From: Eumeta japonica
Taxonomy: Eukaryota; Arthropoda; Insecta; Lepidoptera; Psychidae
Assembly: GCA_005406025.1 (NCBI GenBank)
Contig: BGZK01000850.1
Location: forward strand, 124,001-188,000
DNA: 64,000 nucleotides
Reading direction: 5' to 3'
Part shown: positions 12,336-22,163 of the stretch, piece by piece
How the letters are laid out: every line of letters starts with the position of its first letter
Position numbering within the stretch: the first letter of the stretch is position 1
The notes under the pieces: model-generated
Databases searched by the model: none
What the model saw: the letters and a program-made list of their open reading frames with translations, nothing else
Told to the model about the DNA's origin: nothing
Program-made: the position numbers and the translations under genes

Positions 12336-12565
12336 CACAAAAAGCGAGAGGTCGTCGTCACGTGACCGGAGCGCTCGGACGGCCGACCGGCCGACCCGGC
12401 CGACCGCCGCGCCAAATTGCGGTGTCCGATATCGGCCGTCGGAACATTTCGATTTCTCGGAATTTTTCATTTCGCCTACCCTACAATTTTACCGAACGCG
12501 TTAAACACGCGATGCCGCTCCGAGAAACGAGCCGCGTGATGTATACGCGTCAATAAGGCGTTCCG
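12336..12565. promoter_or_regulatory. CpG-rich patch
   Basis: CpG-dense DNA with repeated CGGCCGACC words (about 12378-12410) and a CACGTG E-box at about 12360. It has no partner copy in the window and no coding signature beyond absence of stops. Candidate promoter or first exon, strand unknown. Confidence 0.3.
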
Positions 12566-14302
12566 GAAATTCGAGATTCAACGAACGGCCACGGTGAAAC
12601 TGTCGATAACTCGATACTATTTCGCGTTTTCGGTCAATCAAATGTACGCAACGTCAGGATTCCGTCAAACTTTACGATAGGGTAAGGTTTATGCCGAATC
12701 AAATCCTACGACAAGGTCGATGTCGAAAAAAAAATCCATTTGGGTACTATTTAATAAAAAAAAGTGCGATGTGTTCGGTTCGTTTAAAAGTAGAAATTAC
12801 AAACGTGAAGCTGTGAAGCTGGTGTTGCCTGACCTCTTTCTGTTGCCGGAGGCTCCTCCGCCGCACAAATGTCTCTCGACGACTGCGGTGGCACGCTTTG
12901 AAAAGCCCGTGTTAGTCGCCGTGCTGTTTGCTCCAAATGCGTTCCTTTTATACGAGAAACTTTAAAGGCGATACTGACTGAAAATTCATATGCTGCAGTT
13001 ATATATGTCCATGAATAGAGCGAGTAAATGGTTACACGGTATACATTCGAAGGAAGCAGTGATGTGGCAAATTATGAATATTAAAACATTTTTTTAACAG
13101 TACTCATAATAATATATGTAAGTATATTATTATCTAGTTATACTTATTATCTTGAGCTTGCAAGTCACTTGCCACCGGTGTATGTTTCAAAGTGAATGAC
13201 GCCAACTGAATACAGTAACTATAGAAAATATTTTAAGTTTTTTTTTTTAATATGTATTCTTTCATAAAAATTTGTCACACGTTATTTTAAATGCAAATTA
13301 TATTTTACTTACTGACAATAATTTTTTTAAAATGTTGGTGTACAAAATTTTATTTTGTTTATGTTGGTCATCAAACTATTAAAGAAATGACCAATGTTTA
13401 TAGTAATCTGACTACAGTAACGGAAGAAAAATAGATCAACTACTAATCATTAAACCATCCCAAACATATTGAATTTAGAATCATGTCAAAATAAACAGCA
13501 TTACTTTTCTTTCTCATCAGTACTGAGACACGAACGAGCCGAAACACAAGCATACATGATTATAGATCAGCTGTTACAGGTTGCGCTATTTTTTAGCTAC
13601 TGAATGAGACATTACGTCACGTCGCCATGATACAATGTAATTGGGTTTGCAGCATAAAAAAAGGCAATCTTAAACAAATTAATATCTTGCTCTTTGCGAC
13701 ATCAGTATAAAGATGTCAAATTAATACTACATGTAATCGGATCAACATCCTCAGCATATTTCAAAACAATAGATATGTGGACGTCAGTTACAAACTATTG
13801 AACCTACTAATCGGATTTTGATACGCGGAATCGTTTGTAAATGCTTTTAAGTGTTTTAATGTTTATAATTTTTGTTCTTAGTGTAAGCTGTTAAAAAAAA
13901 AATGTTTTTTTTTTTCATTCCATACACCCTTAACAATTTCCCTTTGTTTTCATAACCCATAACGCCCCGCGTAGCGCCACGTTCGTGGCCATATTTAACT
14001 GTCTTTAGGATAGAAACCTAAAATAAAAAAGTGTGTGTGTATTAGTGTACACACGTAAGAAGTGAAATTTCTTTATGACATCATTTTTCGAAAAATGATT
14101 TACTATTTACAACTTCTTTGGTTGGTTTGATAAATGATAGAAATTGGTTGAATAAAGCTAAATTAGATAAAGTTTATGCAAAAGGCTTTTATTATCATAG
14201 ACATGGATACAAATAACTTTATAAAATTTTTTTCGCTAATCACTTAATTGAAATAGTATTTTTCACGTCACTACTGAGTTTCAGAAATAGAAATATTCAG
14301 AG
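12566..14302. other. Non-coding stretch with one minus-strand TATA-like box
   Basis: Read on the minus strand, TATAAAAGG occurs at about 12944-12952 beside a GC-richer segment (12820-12960), but no Inr-like sequence lies at the proper distance, so I do not call a promoter. The rest is AT-rich and featureless. A GT run lies near 14031-14039. Confidence 0.35.
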
Positions 14303-14500
14303 TTTCATGTAGGAGACTTGGTAATGGTATAAGTACCCAGAAGGGTGATAGGTAAAACTTTTCAATTAATGCGATGTTATAAAGGGCCATATAGTATTGT
14401 AGGAAAATTATCGAACGCTACATATAAAATCGAGTCACTCAATGAAAGAATGTGAGATTTAGTTCATGTATGTCGGTTGAAAAGGTTTCAACTTAGATAA
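14303..14500 (+). pseudogene. Ty3/gypsy retrotransposon integrase C-terminal fragment (GPY/F region)
   Basis: A single plus-strand frame reads FHVGDLVMV, then YKGPYSIVGKLSNATYKIES, then LVHVCRLKRFQL before a terminal TAA. This order (GDLV, YKGPY, LS..TYK, VHV.RLK.F) is the GPY/F module at the end of Ty3/gypsy integrases, which helps integrase multimerise and bind DNA. Two in-frame stops (about 14330 and 14453) show the copy is dead. Forty bases downstream a TGTTGACAG sequence fits the start of a 3' LTR, which agrees with integrase being the last pol domain. The upstream pol domains were not recognised. Confidence 0.75.
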
Positions 14501-14541
14501 TAGGAAAATGTAATATATACAAACTGTAAATAGATCTAGGG

Positions 14542-14830
14542 TGTTGACAGAAAGTACATGTGACAGGTGGCCTTAGTAACAATTATGTTTATGCCACGAT
14601 GACATTAATAACATTGAATAAATATGGCGCGTAACGGAAAAATGTTACCCAGAAATAAAGATGGCGCGTAATAGACAAAGATGGCGCGTAACAGAAAAAC
14701 GTTACATTGCTATAAAATTTCTCCCATACACCGATAAAGAAGTTTCACTTCAAAAACCCAAAAAAATGGCCGATTCAATATAATAAAAAGAATGACTTTC
14801 AAAAAAAAAAATGTAACTGGCACGTAATTT
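14542..14830 (+). mobile_element. Probable 3' LTR of the gypsy element, with ATGGCGCGTAA repeats
   Basis: The segment starts TGTTGACAG right after the integrase remnant, as an LTR should (5'-TG). It contains three exact copies of ATGGCGCGTAA at 14624, 14661 and 14681, and a CTATAAAAT box near 14710 that could be the LTR promoter. The right border and a matching 5' LTR were not found, so its length is approximate. Confidence 0.45.
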
Positions 14831-14869
14831 ATTAGCATAATGTAGCTTATATTTTACGTGATAACGACT

Positions 14870-15260
14870 AAATGTTCTATTAGGTATTGAATTCCATCAA
14901 AATCGGTAATGCCATTCATTAAAAACATTATTTTATAATCTGCTTTTAAAACGGATCAAAAAAAAATTATTTAAAAAAACATGCCAACAACAGGTAGGAC
15001 ATTTAATACCACCATGTATTTCATGCGACGATATGTTTTATCAAAAAACTAAATATCATCAAAATCGGTTACGCCATATTTAATTTCATTAAAAAATTAT
15101 TGAGATACATATAAACATGACGTGAAATAGACACGACCGTAGCAACATCAATTTCGTGAACGACGGTGTGTTCTATTAGTGTATAAAATTTCATCAAAAT
15201 CGGCTCAGGGAGTTTAGCCGCGTATACTCAACAAACAAAAAGATACTTACGCATTAAAAT
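14870..15260 (+). repeat. Thrice-repeated CATCAAAATCGG unit, LINE-like
   Basis: Three loosely similar units about 150 bases apart each contain CATCAAAATCGG (about 14897, 15057 and 15194), the first and third preceded by TGTTCTATTAG. The phrase ATTTCATCAAAATCGG is typical of 3' regions of lepidopteran LINE families. No coding remnant is visible. A related phrase lies near 41925. Confidence 0.5.
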
Positions 15261-15619
15261 TTCTAACATTAATATGGATTTTGCCAAGACTGACAATCTC
15301 AAAATGATTATACCGTTGTATATAGGAGCGATTATTCGAGGAGCGATCACAAGACAAACGTAAGACCATATACAGGGTTTTTTTTTCTTGTTTCAAAATA
15401 TTGAAATTACATTTGGGTTCCCCAAATTGAACATCGGTTCATCTAAAAAGATCACCACATTTAGCGTTGTAGACGAACATCAATGCTAGAAATAACTGTT
15501 TCTCCATTTCTAGCAGAAAATATGAAAAAATAAATAGTATAGCCATAACTAAAAATAGCATTTTTTACATAATTATTTAAATGACAATAGTGTTTTGAGA
15601 TTTGTTTTTCGTTTTTTAC

Positions 15620-15985
15620 TTTTTTAAGGTTCTGCATCCCGGGGTGCCAACGGGACACTATTCTATCCGCCTGTGTGCTATCCATTTGCCTATCTGTCTG
15701 TCGGCGAGCTGTATTTCATCTGTAACTGATAGGCCGTTGAAATTTTCATATAATGCAGCTCTATTGCCGCTATAACGGCAAATAATAAATTTTTAAATCA
15801 AATTAAAAGTTCAAAGGGACCCCCATACAGTAAAAGTGTTAGTTTTTGCGTTTTTTGCTCAATCTTAATAATTTTTTTTTTGTTTATCATTAAGCATTTT
15901 TAAAAAGTACGTAGTAATCAATATTTTACTGTGGTATGAAATGCTTCTTATGGGTGTTCGACTCGCACTTGGCCGGTTTTTTTAC
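15620..15985 (+). repeat. Lepidoptera-type dispersed repeat ending CGACTCGCACTTGGCCGG
   Basis: The segment runs from GGTTCTGCATCCCGGGGTG through CTGTCTGTCGGCGAGCTGTA and TTGCCGCTATAACGGCAAAT to CGACTCGCACTTGGCCGG at about 15959-15976. From memory this order and tail belong to an abundant lepidopteran interspersed repeat; class assignment is uncertain and it is probably non-autonomous. A shorter decayed relative lies at 36895-37112. Confidence 0.65.
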
Positions 15986-16136
15986 GTTACGTAAGATTTA
16001 AAATACACGCCCGCTCCTTTTTCAGCAAAAATAAGAAAAGCCCGTTCACGTAATACTTAAACATTCCATACAAGAAATTATTATATAAACCTAATTCCGG
16101 ACGAGGTAATTGGTTGACATCGACAACAGTGTCTTC

Positions 16137-16169
16137 AGTCGCTGCTACCAATTAGAGCTGAGTAGTTAT
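16137..16169 (+). promoter_or_regulatory. Inr + DPE core promoter with exact spacing
   Basis: TCAGTC at 16135-16140 matches the arthropod initiator TCAKTY, with A+1 at 16137. Positions +28 to +33 (16164-16169) read AGTTAT, a full match to the downstream promoter element RGWYV(T), whose position relative to A+1 is strict. No TATA box lies near -30; the TATATAA at 16082-16088 is about 50 bases upstream, too far. The downstream DNA becomes CpG-rich and has a good splice donor at 16329. Function is inferred. Confidence 0.5.
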
Positions 16170-16328
16170 AAGTAACAAGTTACATCACAGAAGAAAAAAA
16201 TACATCATAAAATTGGATCGGGGATAATCAAATGGAATTGATAGCCGCCAGCTAACGTATAGCGTGTCACGGACGAACGGATCACTTGCCGGTAATTATC
16301 GGTAGCTCGCGGGCTGAGCGACGACCCG
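16137..16328 (+). other. Candidate non-coding first exon
   Basis: From the predicted start at 16137 the transcript would run 192 bases to CCCG|GTGAGT (donor GT at 16329-16330), a near-consensus 5' splice site. One small upstream frame, MELIAAS then stop, starts at about 16231. The region is CpG-rich compared with its surroundings. No downstream acceptor or coding exon was identified, so the gene this would belong to is unknown. Confidence 0.35.
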
Positions 16329-16670
16329 GTGAGTCACGAGCCTCGAAGGGTACCCGCACCAGGCGACTCACAAGCTACCGTGTGACAATGACGACTCGGG
16401 TTACGCTCGCTAAACGCCATTGCAAATACGCGAAACAGAAGTATACGCTCCCGGTCACACATCGCTTGTATACGATACGGAAGTACAGACCTGCCGAAGA
16501 TAATGAAGTGATTCACTGAACACTGTATGGCCGCTTTTGTATCACGGATGTTTAAATATATGATTCGAACATACAAAGATTGAAAAAGTGCTTCGAAACA
16601 ACAGTATAAATTAACACTGACGAATCTGTGGGCCTAAAGAGGCATCATCTGAATGTGTGTGTGATTAGTG

Positions 16671-17050
16671 ACAGTATAAGTACAACGCACGAAACTCTGC
16701 CACTGTGTAGTTAGTCACGAAGGCGTCGCAATGGGGCCATCCATAAATTACGTCACTTAAATTATAAGGTTTTTGACCCCCCTTTTCCATAAAACAGCAG
16801 ATTTTACAATTTTTTTTGTTCAAAATACTTTAAATATTGGACAAAACAAAAGACATAAACCTTTTTTCGTTTTCGTATTTCGGATTTGACGTCACAAAGC
16901 TTTTAGCTTTTGATCTGCTCCTTTGTCACATTTCGTTGACCCCCATTGTGACGTAATTTATGGATGGCATCAACGACGTAAAATTGACACGAGGGGGAGA
17001 AAGGGGAAGGGTCGGGGGACCGGCAGAGATTCGTGCGTTGTACTGTACTG
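16671..17050. mobile_element. MITE family A, copy 1, interrupted by another MITE
   Basis: The ends (GTACAACGCACGAAACTCTG on the left, GTGCGTTGTACTGTAC on the right) are inverted repeats, matching the ends of copies at 43582-43753 and 57689-57854. The interior GTTAGTCACGAAGGCGTCGC and GTAAAATTG also aligns with the copy near 57740. The match is broken between 16736 and 16968 by an inserted inverted-repeat element. Without it this copy is about 147 bases, shorter than the about 170-base copies, so it has also lost sequence. Superfamily unknown. Confidence 0.65.
16736..16968. mobile_element. MITE family B with 21-bp perfect terminal inverted repeats
   Basis: The left end is GCCATCCATAAATTACGTCA followed by C (16736-16756), and the right end at 16948-16968 is its exact inverse complement. 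The 233-base body is AT-rich with symmetric subterminal runs (TTTGACCCCCC on the left, TTGACCCCC on the right). It sits inside a family A element, so it arrived later. A comparable but decayed end, GGGCCATTCAAGTATTACGT, lies at 39109. No clear target-site duplication was found. Confidence 0.8.
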
Positions 17051-17064
17051 TGTGTGTGTGTGTG

Positions 17065-17517
17065 CATGCTTACATGTACTTACAACAATATACGATTGAC
17101 TAAAAATACATGCATGCATACGTGCGCTGTATACTATACTAATACGATATATTTTATAGTACTTTAGAGGTAGTAGGCGGCACTTTAAAGCGACGAATGT
17201 TTAATACAGATTCCTTTTCTCGTTTATGTTGCGACATAAAGGAAAATCTGTGATCAGACAACGAAAAATACCTACCAAGGTAATTCAGTTCTCCTGACGT
17301 CATAATTAACTTCAGTCGCTTAGGTAAAAAACGACGACGGTCTTAGCTCGTTCATGCAAAATGTGGATTGATTTATCTGTCCTGTCATAGGATTTATTAA
17401 ACAGACTATTAAATGAACGCATTTTAAGAAAAAAAAAGTGGGACAGACTCGTAAACTACATATAAATTTATTAACCCGGGAGCACAGATGTATAAAAAAG
17501 AGAAGATGCACAATCGC
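17065..17517. other. Non-coding stretch
   Basis: A short GT run (17050-17064) ends the MITE. The rest is AT-rich DNA with no recognised element. The word GAGGTAGTAGG at 17167-17177 matches the let-7 seed region but no hairpin partner follows. Confidence 0.4.
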
Positions 17518-17525
17518 TTACTAAC

Positions 17526-18086
17526 TAGTAGTGGGCGAAATAAATCGATATTTAAAAAATATCGATATATGTACGCGATATATCGCTTCAATCCGATATT
17601 ATCGAATCATCTAGTATCGATTGTAATATCGATATATTTCATCCGATATACCAAATATCTTATCACATTCCTTTTTTTTTTTTTTTTTATCTACTTATTC
17701 ACAGCCGCACAGGTTGTTACACACCAGAGAAACAGATCGCAAGCCAAAAGAGTAAATAAAATTTTGTTTTTGCAAGGTGTAGAGAAAAAGTACTGGGATT
17801 TATGTTGCTAAACATGACTTTTGGGTCGTATGGCCTTGTCTAATTTTTTGTATGATTTATATGTAAAGTTGATTTGTTTCTTCTCTCTAAATGTTTTGAC
17901 TCATATTAACCTGATCCCTATATAATACTTATTATAGATAGACTAGTCAAATACAAGTAATTACTTAGGTTTCGATATTTTTAATATATCGATCTATTTG
18001 TTCGATATATCGCAAAGTATCGATAGAACACTACGATATATTATATCAAAAAAAATATCGATATATTTTCTATATAGTCATCCCTA
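17526..18086. mobile_element. Non-autonomous hAT-type element, 561 bp, intact borders
   Basis: The 8-base sequence TTACTAAC lies on both sides (17518-17525 and 18087-18094), an exact target-site duplication of the length typical of hAT transposons. The left end is TAGTAGTGGGCGAAA; the right end read inward is TAGGGATGACTATA, both of the TAGNG-type hAT form. About 125 bases inward from each end are packed with CGATA/TATCG words (about 20 in all), including four exact TATCGATA octamers at 17560, 17627, 18018 and 18056. The middle, with a T-run at 17672-17689, codes for nothing recognisable. Subterminal repeats are where hAT transposases bind, so these words are the likely binding sites. Confidence 0.85.
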
Positions 18087-18094
18087 TTACTAAC

Positions 18095-18825
18095 CCAACA
18101 TCGAAAAATGGCTCAAAGTGTATATGATCTCTCTCTCTATCTCTCTCTCTTACATTTTACGATAACATTTTGCAGTTCCAAAGAAAAAGAAGGGAAGGAA
18201 CTTCATTTATCATCTGACATTTCAACCGAAATGTCATAATACAAAGTTCATTTTTGAATGCAAAAAGAACAAGTAACGATCGTTTTGTTACACTGGATGC
18301 TATGAGTGCTAAACTGCCTGTTTTATCACTTATTTACTGCTGCCGTTTTTGAGCGCGGGACTGTGTCCTCTTTTTTATAAATAAATACCCGGAAGTTAAT
18401 AATTAACAAAGTTGGACAAGTTGGAGAGGAGACTAAAAAAGGAAGGGAATTAATTCATTTCATTGGAAATTATAAGTATTTGCTGTTTCATTTTATTTAT
18501 ACTGTAATACATAATAACAAATCTTTCATAACCAGATATTTCAAATAACCTCGCTTGTAAGGTTCGGTAGATAAGCGAGAACGGTATTTTTCATTTTATC
18601 GGATATTAAGTCAAAACTCTATTAAACATTGGAGTGTTAAAGAATAATACATATTGAATCTTCAAAGCCCGTACTTTCAATTGATGATACCTCACAGTTC
18701 TATATGAATTTTATTTTCAATATTCCTCATTAAACTAAACTTCAATCCAACGTCGTTCCTTAACTTTATCGAGACATCTCTAAGTGTCTCTCCTCCAGAT
18801 CTCGGTCGTGATCCACTTCGCTTAC
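18095..18825. other. Non-coding stretch, would be intron of the minus-strand exon at 18826
   Basis: It contains a CTCTCT run at 18127-18149 and otherwise AT-rich sequence. If the exon at 18826-18990 is real, the first part of this interval is its downstream intron. No further exon of that gene was recognised in the lower coordinates. Confidence 0.4.
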
Positions 18826-18990
18826 CTTGATGTACCAACGCGTCTGCGACTTGCGGTGCCTGGGGCCCGGCCGGCGGCGCTCGGGGCTGCGCGCGGGCGA
18901 GCGCAGCGCATGGCAGCGCGCCGCCAACGCCTTCGTGCGTTCGGCCAGCGAGTGCCGCAGCTCGCCGCCCGCGCACCCCCGTACCAACAT
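18826..18990 (-). CDS. First coding exon of an unknown gene (partial)
   Basis: On the minus strand an ATG at 18988-18990 opens a 55-codon frame that ends exactly at a strong splice donor, AAG|GTAAGC (intron starts at 18825). The exon is GC-rich against an AT-rich background and ends in codon phase 0. The peptide is basic and alanine/arginine rich: it starts MLVRGCAGGELRHSLAERTK, has a Ser-Pro-Ala-Arg-Ser-Pro-Glu stretch in the middle and ends KSQTRWYIK before the donor. No domain is recognised. An in-frame TAA lies nine bases before the ATG, and a 15-codon upstream frame starting MNSDTRVM ends at that TAA. Later exons were not found, so they may be far away or outside the window. Confidence 0.5.
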
Positions 18991-21900
18991 CTCGCTTTAG
19001 CCCCCACTCCGATGGTCCAGCATCACACGCGTATCACTGTTCATCGTCTCTACTGTCGTTCGACTATCGTGTTACTTTCGCTTCGTTGGATGTCGCGAAC
19101 TGGATTTTCACTGACCGCGCATAAAATGTCAGCCGTTAAAGACCTAGTCGATGCCGAGTTTCGTAAGAGCTCATAAAAATATGTGCGGTTTAAGACATGA
19201 ATCTCCTTACTATTCGAAATGAAGATAACGGATTGGCGTCCATATTCGGATGAGCTGATTTTATTAAAGACAAACGAATTAACAAAAAAAAATATTGTTT
19301 ACACTATTATTATGTATATACTATTACGTATCTAGAGTTTATTCAGCGCTATGCCGTCCAAACAAACATTATTAGAGACTTTAAGATGACGCTCAAGTGG
19401 TATATAGCACATAATAAATAACTATATTAATAAGGGACACGATAATACATTTTAAAAATATGCACGACCTCGATATAGTAATACGAATACCTGTATGTTT
19501 TATATACAAAAAAGTGCATTTAACATTTAAAAAATGATAGTACATTAAATATATGAAATATGTAATGAAAATAATAAATAAATTGTTTGAAAACAATTTG
19601 TGGATTCAGAATTCTACTCTGAAACAAATCACAAACGGAACCAGAATATATTTCATCAGCGCCTGACCGATCTCGTTCAATTCGTGTCAATAGAAGATGA
19701 AGCCTTATCAACGAGCCGACGCGTCACGAGACGGCCACTGCCAAGGCCGCGCACAATTAAAACGGTCTCGGATCACGCCCCATATTTACCGATGTACGTA
19801 TCAATCATGCGACTGAACGTCATTTAGATACGTCTATTGACAGACACGAAAAACCTATATTTTTAATAGGAAAAAAAATCAATTTTTAAGGTAAATAATG
19901 CTCAAGTATGCTGTCTGTCATCACAAATAATAAACAGAAATTTATATTGTTCCGTTACTTATAAGAACAATTTTCGGAACCATAATTTCATATACGACGA
20001 CGTCGTTCGATTCCATTAATTTTATGCCAACTTTTTATGGATGTTCCGTGACGCTTTACAATCAGTCCATACGGGTGCAGAGCGAAAAACGAGAGTGAAT
20101 AAAATTGAACGGCGCAAGAGGAAGGCGTGAATTGACGAATGTATTGGCAATAAATCCGATTTCATGCCGCCGTAGAAGCATCCATTCGCCATCGACTTAC
20201 GTCCTAAACCAATAAATATTCGGAGAGGAGTTTCTCTGCTTATGGCAGTTTTTTACGTATATACGGACGTTACGTGACTTCCTTTCCAAGATTAACATAA
20301 AATATGTAATTATGTTAATTAAGGCACCGATGTGGATACGATTCGCTATGATAAAAGCGAAGTTGTTAATAAATTTAATATAGAAAATAAATTTTGTACT
20401 ATTTTAGTTTTACCCATTTTGTATTTTTGATGTTCTAATTAAATAATGGAAGATTGACAACATAGAATAAACAGAAACATTTAAATACACGTGTAAATTA
20501 AAATACACAATACTTTTTCTTCCTAATTTCCAGACTATCCTATGACAATGTTGGTCTTCGGTGCGAAATTCCCCAAACTGCGGGGCATTTCAAACCAATA
20601 ACGTATTTTGTTAGGGAAACCCAAGCGATTTAAAAATGCGGGATTACCTTTTTTCTCCATTTTGGCCTTTATGACTTTGACACACGAAACTCTAAGTGTG
20701 CAAAGGTAGTCAGTCACTAATGCCTAGACCGTGTCTTTCATCAATAGTCCTATTAATATTAAATACTTAACAATGATATTCACTAGTCATTTTCTAAACT
20801 AATCACTTTAATTTGTGAGTGATTGGTATGTAGATATGTGTATGTGCATATATACATATAAATATATACATATATATGTACATGAATCATCAAGGAAACT
20901 TGCAGCTATTTCAATATATTTTTTTATTTATTATTGGAAATAAACATAAATAACTTTTCCCTCAGGAACTCAATTGAATTTATAAATCGTATAACTTTAT
21001 GCTGAATCCGTACAGGTTTCATTTAAAGTCTTTTTTAATATCCTTAATTATTTTACCCAAAGTAAAGTTCATTAATTCATCTTGAATGCATTGCCAAATT
21101 TATTTCGTTTTATAATAGCATTGATAACTGAGGTACAATATTCATTTAAAAATTTTGTCCCATATTGTTTTAGAATAATTTAAGACATTTCATAGGATAT
21201 TGGTATTGGCAACCCTTCCGTTGGTATAACATTTGCAGGTTTAAATAACTGAACATACAATAATTTATGAATATATAAACGTGGACAAAATTTATATTTA
21301 ACATGACGTTTCACTTTAGCCACGTTCGCTACAACGTTGATGTTGCAACATCAGTATATCATTTTAATGATTATTCATTTTATTAAATTCAATTTTAAAT
21401 AGACATTTCTCGTGTAAACATATCTGAAATCAGAATAAATATAACAACACAAGGTATGCGTAGTTCTCGAATATCGATAAGACCGCCAGGCATAAACTTG
21501 AGATAGGAGAGTCAATTCTTTAATTCCTTACACGGTTATTGGAATCTATCGGTTTCAAACGTGTTCTGAGCGAACACAGAACACTTTTTGAGTTATACAC
21601 AGAAATAAAATCCACTTTTCTTGATTCAGTACGTTTGCGAAGCATCGTCAACTATATCTGCCAACTTATTGTAACCTTACATTGTAGCTGTAAGTATTCG
21701 TTTAGGATACACATAATTATGTAAAATGATAAATAAGAAAAAATCAGTGTCTAAACGATAAAAGGCGTGGCCGTTGCTAGTATATTTTATAATATACGTT
21801 TTTTTTTTTATCTAAACATCGGCAGTACATTGTTTGCGTTATAAGGAAGACGTTTCACAAAACGTATAGAGCCCCGACCTGCACCATGTACACTTGTAAA

Positions 21901-22123
21901 TGAAAACGTAACAACGTGTTAATTTACGAGTGTTTTAATATACAATTTTAATAAAGCTTTGACTATATATAATTTTGACGTATTTTAACATATTTTTAGT
22001 ATATAAGCATTGAGCACATATATTATAGACAATACTTACATCTAAAAAATAAAGACGACGTCAATGACACATTATCATTTGACCTTTTTCGCTTGTCATC
22101 GACTGTCAATCATGGTTATTCCC
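18991..22123. other. Long non-coding stretch
   Basis: The first about 180 bases (to 19170) are GC-balanced and could hold the 5' untranslated region and promoter of the minus-strand exon. From 19200 the DNA is AT-rich. Non-repetitive, moderately GC sequence at about 20030-20290, with two CAATAAAT-type Hox-like words, could be conserved regulatory DNA, but nothing here proves it. A TA/CATA-rich tract lies at about 20840-20885. Confidence 0.35.
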
Positions 22124-22163
22124 GTTATTCACATATTTTGTCGGGAGAAAATACGTGAATAAC
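22124..22163. repeat. Short hairpin-forming inverted repeat
   Basis: GTTATTCACATATTTT (22124-22139) and AAAATACGTGAATAAC (22148-22163) are inverse complements except at one position, separated by the 8-base loop GTCGGGAG. No T-run follows. It may be a relic of a transposon end or a structured RNA, but it is too short for a typical animal pre-miRNA. Confidence 0.55.

Noticed and set aside
17167..17190. let-7-like word GAGGTAGTAGG
   Set aside because: Only the seed region matches and no complementary 3' arm follows, so no let-7 hairpin can form.
19990..20015. TTCGATTCC resembling a tRNA T-loop
   Set aside because: No matching A-box, acceptor stem or anticodon arm upstream.
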